DNA from: Salibacteraceae bacterium
Lineage (GTDB): Bacteria; Bacteroidota; Bacteroidia; Flavobacteriales_G; Salibacteraceae
Assembly (NCBI GenBank): GCA_018401875.1
Contig: JAGYJZ010000002.1
Coordinates: 62,001 to 126,000, forward strand
DNA length: 64,000 nt
Direction of reading: 5' to 3'
Positions 59,370 to 64,000 of the stretch are shown piece after piece (position 1 is the first letter of the stretch; each line of letters opens with the position of its first letter). Both the position numbers and the translations under genes were made by a program. The notes under the pieces are model-generated. The model ran no database searches. It was not told the DNA's origin and worked only from the letters and a program-made list of their open reading frames with translations.

Positions 59370-61435
59370 TCTTGCTTGCTCTTCTGTTTGTAATACTCGT
59401 GTGTCGCGTATTGGGAGCGAATATCCTTTTTCTTATTGGTTTTATCAATGATATATTTCCCATCGGGCATTAAAACCCTGGCTTTAACATTGTCAGAAAA
59501 CTGAATCGCCAAGATATCATCAATTTCTTTCTTGAGCGATGATTCGTAAATGGGGCACGTTACTTCAATTCTTCTGTCTAAGTTTCTAACCATCCAGTCG
59601 GCACTACTTATAAAGTATAGCGGATCATTGCCATTACAAAACACATAAATTCGCGCATGCTCTAAAAAGCGATCTATGATGCTGATTACCTTGATGTTCT
59701 CACTCAAACCTTCCACACCAGGCACCAAAGAGCAGATGCCACGAATTATCAATTTCACTTTTACACCTGCCTTGCTGGCTTGGTATAATTTATTGATCAA
59801 GTTACTATCAACAAGGCTATTCAGCTTGAGGATGATGTAGGCGTCTTTGCCGGCTTTGGCGTTTCGAATCTCTACATTGATTAGGCGAATTAACCGATTT
59901 CGCAAGTAAAACGGTGATAAAACAAGGTGTTTGAAGCGGTAATTCGGCCAGATGGCATTTTCGAACAAATCGAATACTTTGTGTATTTCGCTCGTTATCT
60001 CTTTGCGAGCGGTCATCAAAGAAAGGTCGCCATAAATGGTTGACGTGCCTTCATGAAAGTTACCTGTACCAACCTTGGCATAGTATTGATTCACGCCATT
60101 TTCTTTTCGGGTGACCAGGCAAATTTTACCGTGCACCTTCATTCCTGGAAATCCGAAATAGACTTTCACGCCTTCATCTTCAAGGATATTAGACCAGTAA
60201 ATGTTATTTTCTTCATCAAAGCGGGCTTGCAATTCGAACACGACAACCACCTTTTTGCCGTTTCGCGCGGCATTGATCAACGCATTAATTATTTTACTGC
60301 CATTAGCCACGCGATAAAGGCAAATACGAATCGACCTCACATCGGGGTCAAGGGCTGCTTCTTTCAAAAAATCGATGACATAATTAAAGCTCTGATAAGG
60401 ATAGTGAAGCAGAACATCCTTCTTTTTGATGGCTGTAAAATAGCTGTCGTATTTCTCGAGGTGTGGGTGTTTGTTGGGTGATAGCTTAGTGTAGTATGCT
60501 TTTGGAAGGTTAATCTTCGGAAAAGACATCAAGTCCTTTAAGTTGTGGTATCGCCCACCAGGAATAAAAGCATCTTCATCTGTGGTCAATGACATTTTCT
60601 TGGTTAAGTAACGCTGCATTTCCTTCGGCATGCTTGCATCAAACACAAAGCGCACTGGAGCCCCACGCCTTCTCTGCTTCAAGCTTTTCTTCATTTTTTC
60701 TAAAAAGCTCTTTGAGATGTCGTTGTCTAAATCCAGTTCAGCATCACGCGTGATTTTAAAGGTAAAGGCTTCCACCTTTGTGGGTTTAAAAACCTGAAAT
60801 ACAGACTTCAAGTTATGACGAATGACATCATCAAGGATCACAATGTATTTTTTACCTTCCTGCTCTGGAAGTACAATAAACCTTGGCAAAGAAGAGGGAA
60901 CCTCCACCAATGAATATTGATGGGTTGTTTTCTTACCTTCTTTCGCAATGGTGAGCCACGCTGCCAAGTAAATCGCCTTATCGCGCAAATGCGGAAATCC
61001 CTTTACTTGATCGAGCATGATTGGAGAAATCACAGGGTCAACTTTCTCGTTATAGTAGTCCTCTACGAACGTTTTCTGGGATTCATCAAGCTGTTTCTCA
61101 TTGATTATAAAGACATTCTTCGCCTTCAATTCTTCAAGAATCTCTTGATAAATACGCTCATATTTCTGCTGCTGACCAATAGTGACCCGTTGAATTTGGG
61201 CGAGCACATCACGCGGATCATCATGTGTTGATTCGATTTTTTCGTTGAGCGCTGCCCAGCGTTTTACCGATGCCACGCGCACTCTGAAAAACTCATCGCG
61301 GTTATTAGAAAATATGCCGAGAAATTTGAGGCGTTCTAAAAGCGGAACTGTTTGATCTTCTGCTTCTGCTAAAACCCTTTCGTTGAAAGCGAGCCAGCTG
61401 ATTTCTCTATTGATTATTTTAGGTTTCACCGCCAT
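59366..61435 (-). CDS. ppk1: Polyphosphate kinase 1
   Basis: A 689-residue PPK1. It makes polyphosphate from ATP reversibly. The N-terminal domain starts INREISWLAFNERVL; the head domain follows; the two phospholipase D-like catalytic domains hold KVHGKICLVTR and GTGNFHEGTSTIYGDL, the latter with the His used for autophosphorylation, then RGICSLVPG, SIIDRFLEHARIYVF and SSADWMVRNLDRR. The length and all motifs are complete. It overlaps ppx by 4 nt. A plausible promoter is 17 nt upstream. Confidence 0.96.
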   Translation of the reverse strand: MAVKPKIINREISWLAFNERVLAEAEDQTVPLLERLKFLGIFSNNRDEFFRVRVASVKRWAALNEKIESTHDDPRDVLAQIQRVTIGQQQKYERIYQEILEELKAKNVFIINEKQLDESQKTFVEDYYNEKVDPVISPIMLDQVKGFPHLRDKAIYLAAWLTIAKEGKKTTHQYSLVEVPSSLPRFIVLPEQEGKKYIVILDDVIRHNLKSVFQVFKPTKVEAFTFKITRDAELDLDNDISKSFLEKMKKSLKQRRRGAPVRFVFDASMPKEMQRYLTKKMSLTTDEDAFIPGGRYHNLKDLMSFPKINLPKAYYTKLSPNKHPHLEKYDSYFTAIKKKDVLLHYPYQSFNYVIDFLKEAALDPDVRSIRICLYRVANGSKIINALINAARNGKKVVVVFELQARFDEENNIYWSNILEDEGVKVYFGFPGMKVHGKICLVTRKENGVNQYYAKVGTGNFHEGTSTIYGDLSLMTARKEITSEIHKVFDLFENAIWPNYRFKHLVLSPFYLRNRLIRLINVEIRNAKAGKDAYIILKLNSLVDSNLINKLYQASKAGVKVKLIIRGICSLVPGVEGLSENIKVISIIDRFLEHARIYVFCNGNDPLYFISSADWMVRNLDRRIEVTCPIYESSLKKEIDDILAIQFSDNVKARVLMPDGKYIIDKTNKKKDIRSQYATHEYYKQKSKQE

Positions 61436-61451
61436 GTTATTCGATTGCTGG

Positions 61452-61482
61452 CGAAGGTAAGTCGGAGGCGTGTGTGAAGCAA
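61452..61482 (-). promoter_or_regulatory. Candidate promoter of the ppk1-ppx-receiver operon
   Basis: On the minus strand TTG (61482-61480), 20 nt, then TACCTTCG (61459-61452), seven of eight matches to the Bacteroidota form TTG-N19-TAnnTTTG. It ends 17 nt before the ppk1 ATG, so the leader would be about 10 nt. Confidence 0.4.
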
Positions 61483-61657
61483 CATAACACTTTACTCATT
61501 TAACGATCAATTGACAATGAGAGAACGAAGAAATAATATCTCGAAAAGGTTCAACGTTGAAAACTCTGTTGATAAGCAAGGGTTAAAGCAACGAAAAGCC
61601 CCATTTATAAAGGTCTACATTTGATTCGAATAAAGAACCAACCTCCAGAAAGAATAG

Positions 61658-62200
61658 ATGTTTACGATTTTTAAAAAGAAAAAGCTCACAGAAGACCAGC
61701 TGGCCAACTTCTTTGTAAACTCCATTCTTGGTCTCGTAGAAGAAGGCTTTCAGGATGTGGTGGAAATCATCAATAACGATCCTGAGTTCATTAAATCACC
61801 CAATATTGCTAGAGAAGACTATGATCGATTCCTTCTTGTGGTGATTGCAGGCAACATCAAATTGATGGGCGAGCATTTTGATTCAGTCAAAGATGTTCGA
61901 ATTACTGAAAAGATCTATCGCAAACTGGGCGTGGCACTTTCTGTTGACCCGATGGTATTGAAAGAAACGATTGCCAAATACCAGTCGTGGATGTCGCGCA
62001 TCAATCACCCATCGAAGAATACGCGTTATGCAATGTCAAAAGGAGTGTTTTTTAAGTATGAGTTGAATCAGTTTCAATCGGATTACTTTAGAAACATGAA
62101 CACGCCCAATCCAATTTTCTTAAAACGATTGGATGAAGTCATCTTCCAATTCTTGTTTAATTGGAGCGACATCAAAGAAAACTATCGTATTTCTAGCTAG
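61658..62200 (+). CDS. Conserved hypothetical protein, helical, cytoplasmic
   Basis: A 180-residue protein with no signal peptide or membrane segment. It starts FKKKKLTEDQLANFF, is mostly amphipathic helix and ends with KRLDEVIFQFLFNWSDIKENYRISS. I do not recognise a domain. A TACATTTG box (TAnnTTTG type) lies 34 nt ahead of the ATG. It is divergent from ppk1 by 222 nt, in which I see nothing else, and it shares a CTAG tetramer holding both stops with lhgO. Confidence 0.65.
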   Translation: MFTIFKKKKLTEDQLANFFVNSILGLVEEGFQDVVEIINNDPEFIKSPNIAREDYDRFLLVVIAGNIKLMGEHFDSVKDVRITEKIYRKLGVALSVDPMVLKETIAKYQSWMSRINHPSKNTRYAMSKGVFFKYELNQFQSDYFRNMNTPNPIFLKRLDEVIFQFLFNWSDIKENYRISS

Positions 62201-63414
62201 GCGAGTTTAAAATAATCTGAAGCCATTTTTCTCACTTCTTCGCCAATGGCCAAACAAGCTGTTGCGGCTGGACTTGGCGCATTCAAAACATGGATGCAAT
62301 TGTCTTTGTATTCAATTTTGAAATCATCGATCATGTCGCCTGTTTCACTCAAGGCCATCGCTCGCACACCCGCGCGTTCTTCTGCCAAATCTTCCATTTT
62401 AAGGTCTGAAATCAAACGTTGTAAGGTGCCCAAAAACAATCTTTTTGAGAAGGCTCTTCGGTACTCTTCCAATCCATACTTCCAATGCTTTGCGAAGAAT
62501 TTCCAAGTTCCGAAATATTGAAGTGCATCCAATGTGTCTTTAAAATTGAAGTTTGTTTTTTTGTATCCTTCACGCTTAAACACAAACACTGCGTTTGGCC
62601 CACATTCCACATCTCCATCTACCATTCGGGTAAAATGCACCCCAAGAAATGGGAATTTAGGATTCGGCACGGGATAAATCAAGTGCTTTACTTTGTGCTT
62701 TGCCTTTTCAGACAGTACGTAATAATCGCCTCGAAAACCAAGAACGGTCATATCTAACTTCACGTCTGCTTTCTTCGCTAATCGATCTGCTTGCAAACCA
62801 CCGCAAAAGATGATATACTTCGCCCTTATATCACCTTGACTGGTTCTAAGCAGTGTTGTGCCATGTTCGTGAACTATACTTGTGACTTCGTGATTGAGCA
62901 GTATTTTACTTTTTGGCTGTTGTTTTTCGAGCAATTCACCGAGCTTTTCCGTGGTTGCACGGTAATCAATAATGCCTGTGCACGCTACTCTAATACCAGC
63001 GATGCCTTTGCAATGTGGCTCGATCTCGGTGATTTGTTCGGCTGTAATGCGCTCAACTCCTTCTACTCCATTTTGTATTCCACGGTCATAAATGAAATCG
63101 AGGTGCGGTAATTCGCTTGGATCAGTGGCCACCACAATCTTTCCGCAAATGTCGTGGGCAATGCTATGTTCTTTGGCAAAAGCAACCAATTCACGTCTTC
63201 CGTTGACGCACAATTGTGCCTTATACGAACCGGGTTTATAGTAAATTCCTGAATGGATGACCCCTGAGTTATTGCCTGTTTGGTGGTTTGCTAGCTTAGA
63301 TTCTTTCTCAATTAACGCCAAACTGGCTTGAGGATATGCTTGTTGAAGTTTATATGCTGTTGCGGCTCCAACGATGCCACCACCAACGATAGCTATGTCA
63401 AATTCTGTGATCAC
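62197..63414 (-). CDS. lhgO: L-2-hydroxyglutarate oxidase
   Basis: A 405-residue FAD enzyme of the DAO family. It oxidises L-2-hydroxyglutarate to 2-oxoglutarate at the membrane. FAD site IAIVGGGIVGAATAYKLQ at the start, GNNSGVIHSGIYYKPGS (LhgO signature), and the C-terminal GVRAMALSETGDMIDDF and NAPSPAATACLAIGEEV are present. Length is normal. It follows the MFS gene with 10 nt, so both may be co-transcribed. Confidence 0.92.
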   Translation of the reverse strand: MITEFDIAIVGGGIVGAATAYKLQQAYPQASLALIEKESKLANHQTGNNSGVIHSGIYYKPGSYKAQLCVNGRRELVAFAKEHSIAHDICGKIVVATDPSELPHLDFIYDRGIQNGVEGVERITAEQITEIEPHCKGIAGIRVACTGIIDYRATTEKLGELLEKQQPKSKILLNHEVTSIVHEHGTTLLRTSQGDIRAKYIIFCGGLQADRLAKKADVKLDMTVLGFRGDYYVLSEKAKHKVKHLIYPVPNPKFPFLGVHFTRMVDGDVECGPNAVFVFKREGYKKTNFNFKDTLDALQYFGTWKFFAKHWKYGLEEYRRAFSKRLFLGTLQRLISDLKMEDLAEERAGVRAMALSETGDMIDDFKIEYKDNCIHVLNAPSPAATACLAIGEEVRKMASDYFKLA

Positions 63415-63424
63415 GTAATTTCTA

Positions 63425-64000
63425 TTAATCTGTTATTGGTGAAATACTCTTCTGAGGTTTAATCATAAATAAAAGCAAGAGCCCGATGATAAAAAACACC
63501 ATGAGCACCAATGCGGCATTCCTCATGCTTGATGTTGCTCCTTCGATGAAACCAAAAAGGAAGGTTCCGACCACGATACCCAGTTTTTCGAGAACATCGT
63601 AAAAGCTGAAGTAGGAGGCATGGTCTTGGGTTTCTGGCAACATCTTCGAATAGGTTGAACGCGATAAGGCTTGAATCCCACCCATTACAAGCCCCACTAG
63701 CGATGCTAGGAGGTAGAAATGAACGGGTGTTTTAATAAAATAGGCCGCAAAGCATATAAACACCCAAATCACCAATGCTGTTCCGATCACCTTGATATTT
63801 CCTAACTTTTTAGACAACGATGCAAAGGCGTAGGCACCAAACACGGCTATAAACTGGATAATGAGCACACTTATAATCAACCCTGATTCTCCATGATCGC
63901 CCCATTCAACTTCTTTGTTTGCAAAAACCACGGCCATAATTACAACCGTTTGCACACCCATACTGTAGACAAAAAACGAGCGGAGGAATCTACGAAGGTT
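63425..64000 (-). CDS. MFS transporter of UMF1 (Atg22-like) type, C-terminal part
   Basis: The frame is open to the right edge; 191 codons are visible, the N-terminal half being outside the window. At least five membrane helices are seen. The segment FFVYSMGVQTVVIMA, the polar loop VEWGDHGESGLI and the helix pair GLVMGGIQALSRSTYSKMLP are typical of the UMF1/Atg22-like MFS family, whose bacterial substrates are mostly unknown. It ends in a basic-hydrophobic tail. It lies 10 nt upstream of lhgO. Confidence 0.82.
   Translation of the reverse strand, partial: NLRRFLRSFFVYSMGVQTVVIMAVVFANKEVEWGDHGESGLIISVLIIQFIAVFGAYAFASLSKKLGNIKVIGTALVIWVFICFAAYFIKTPVHFYLLASLVGLVMGGIQALSRSTYSKMLPETQDHASYFSFYDVLEKLGIVVGTFLFGFIEGATSSMRNAALVLMVFFIIGLLLLFMIKPQKSISPITD

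Overview
This window looks like chromosomal DNA of a Bacteroidota bacterium, most probably order Flavobacteriales (a Cryomorphaceae/Crocinitomicaceae-type marine lineage is a guess). The evidence is type IX secretion (T9SS) type A and type B C-terminal sorting domains, a PorP/SprF-family protein, PKD and SprB-type repeats, a DUF4783 protein, near absence of Shine-Dalgarno sequences, and an rRNA promoter of the Bacteroidota form TTG-N19-TAnnTTTG. I see no insertion sequence, prophage, integrase or CRISPR array. Genes are densely packed, and nearly all convergent pairs touch or overlap at their stop codons.

Layout. 1-3.9 kb (minus): the end of a sialic-acid-type sugar cluster (neuD partial, neuB, neuA) with a capsule/polysialyl-type glycosyltransferase. 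4.0-6.6 kb (plus): a translationally coupled pair of PLP enzymes, fold type I then fold type III (Y4yA-like), of unknown product. 6.6-11 kb (minus): DUF4783 protein, nadC, and an M1 metallopeptidase with a probable outer-membrane barrel. 11-20.7 kb: rlmH, galE, a membrane protein, rdgB, ddl, a sugar epimerase, then PASTA protein, T9SS cargo and an RluD-type pseudouridine synthase. 20.7-27.8 kb (minus): a three-gene T9SS operon (giant PKD type B cargo, PD40 protein, PorP/SprF) in which the first and last genes each contain one in-frame TAA. 28-41 kb: a disulfide-oxidoreductase homologue without its redox cysteines, a di-haem peroxidase coupled to an S8 peptidase, an AddA-like helicase, SRPBCC and GNAT proteins, dnaB, a GATase-like exported protein and a putative porin.

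41.1-46.1 kb (minus): a complete rRNA operon 16S-tRNA-Ile(GAT)-tRNA-Ala(TGC)-23S-5S with promoter, two boxA-like elements, processing stems and terminator. 46.2-64 kb: an SDR, a T9SS cargo with an internal duplication, purL behind a 51-bp palindromic terminator, a second copy of the 12.7-kb membrane-protein family, an amidohydrolase, a CAP-domain protein, an acyl-CoA ligase, a small outer-membrane protein, a tail-anchored receiver-domain protein, ppx-ppk1, an unknown protein, lhgO and a partial MFS transporter.

Most genes are housekeeping or envelope functions. The most notable observations are the paired nonsense codons in the T9SS operon, the uncharacterised PLP enzyme pair, the peptidase-barrel fusion, the two dispersed members of an unnamed polytopic membrane family, and the shared 4-nt stop tetramers of convergent genes.
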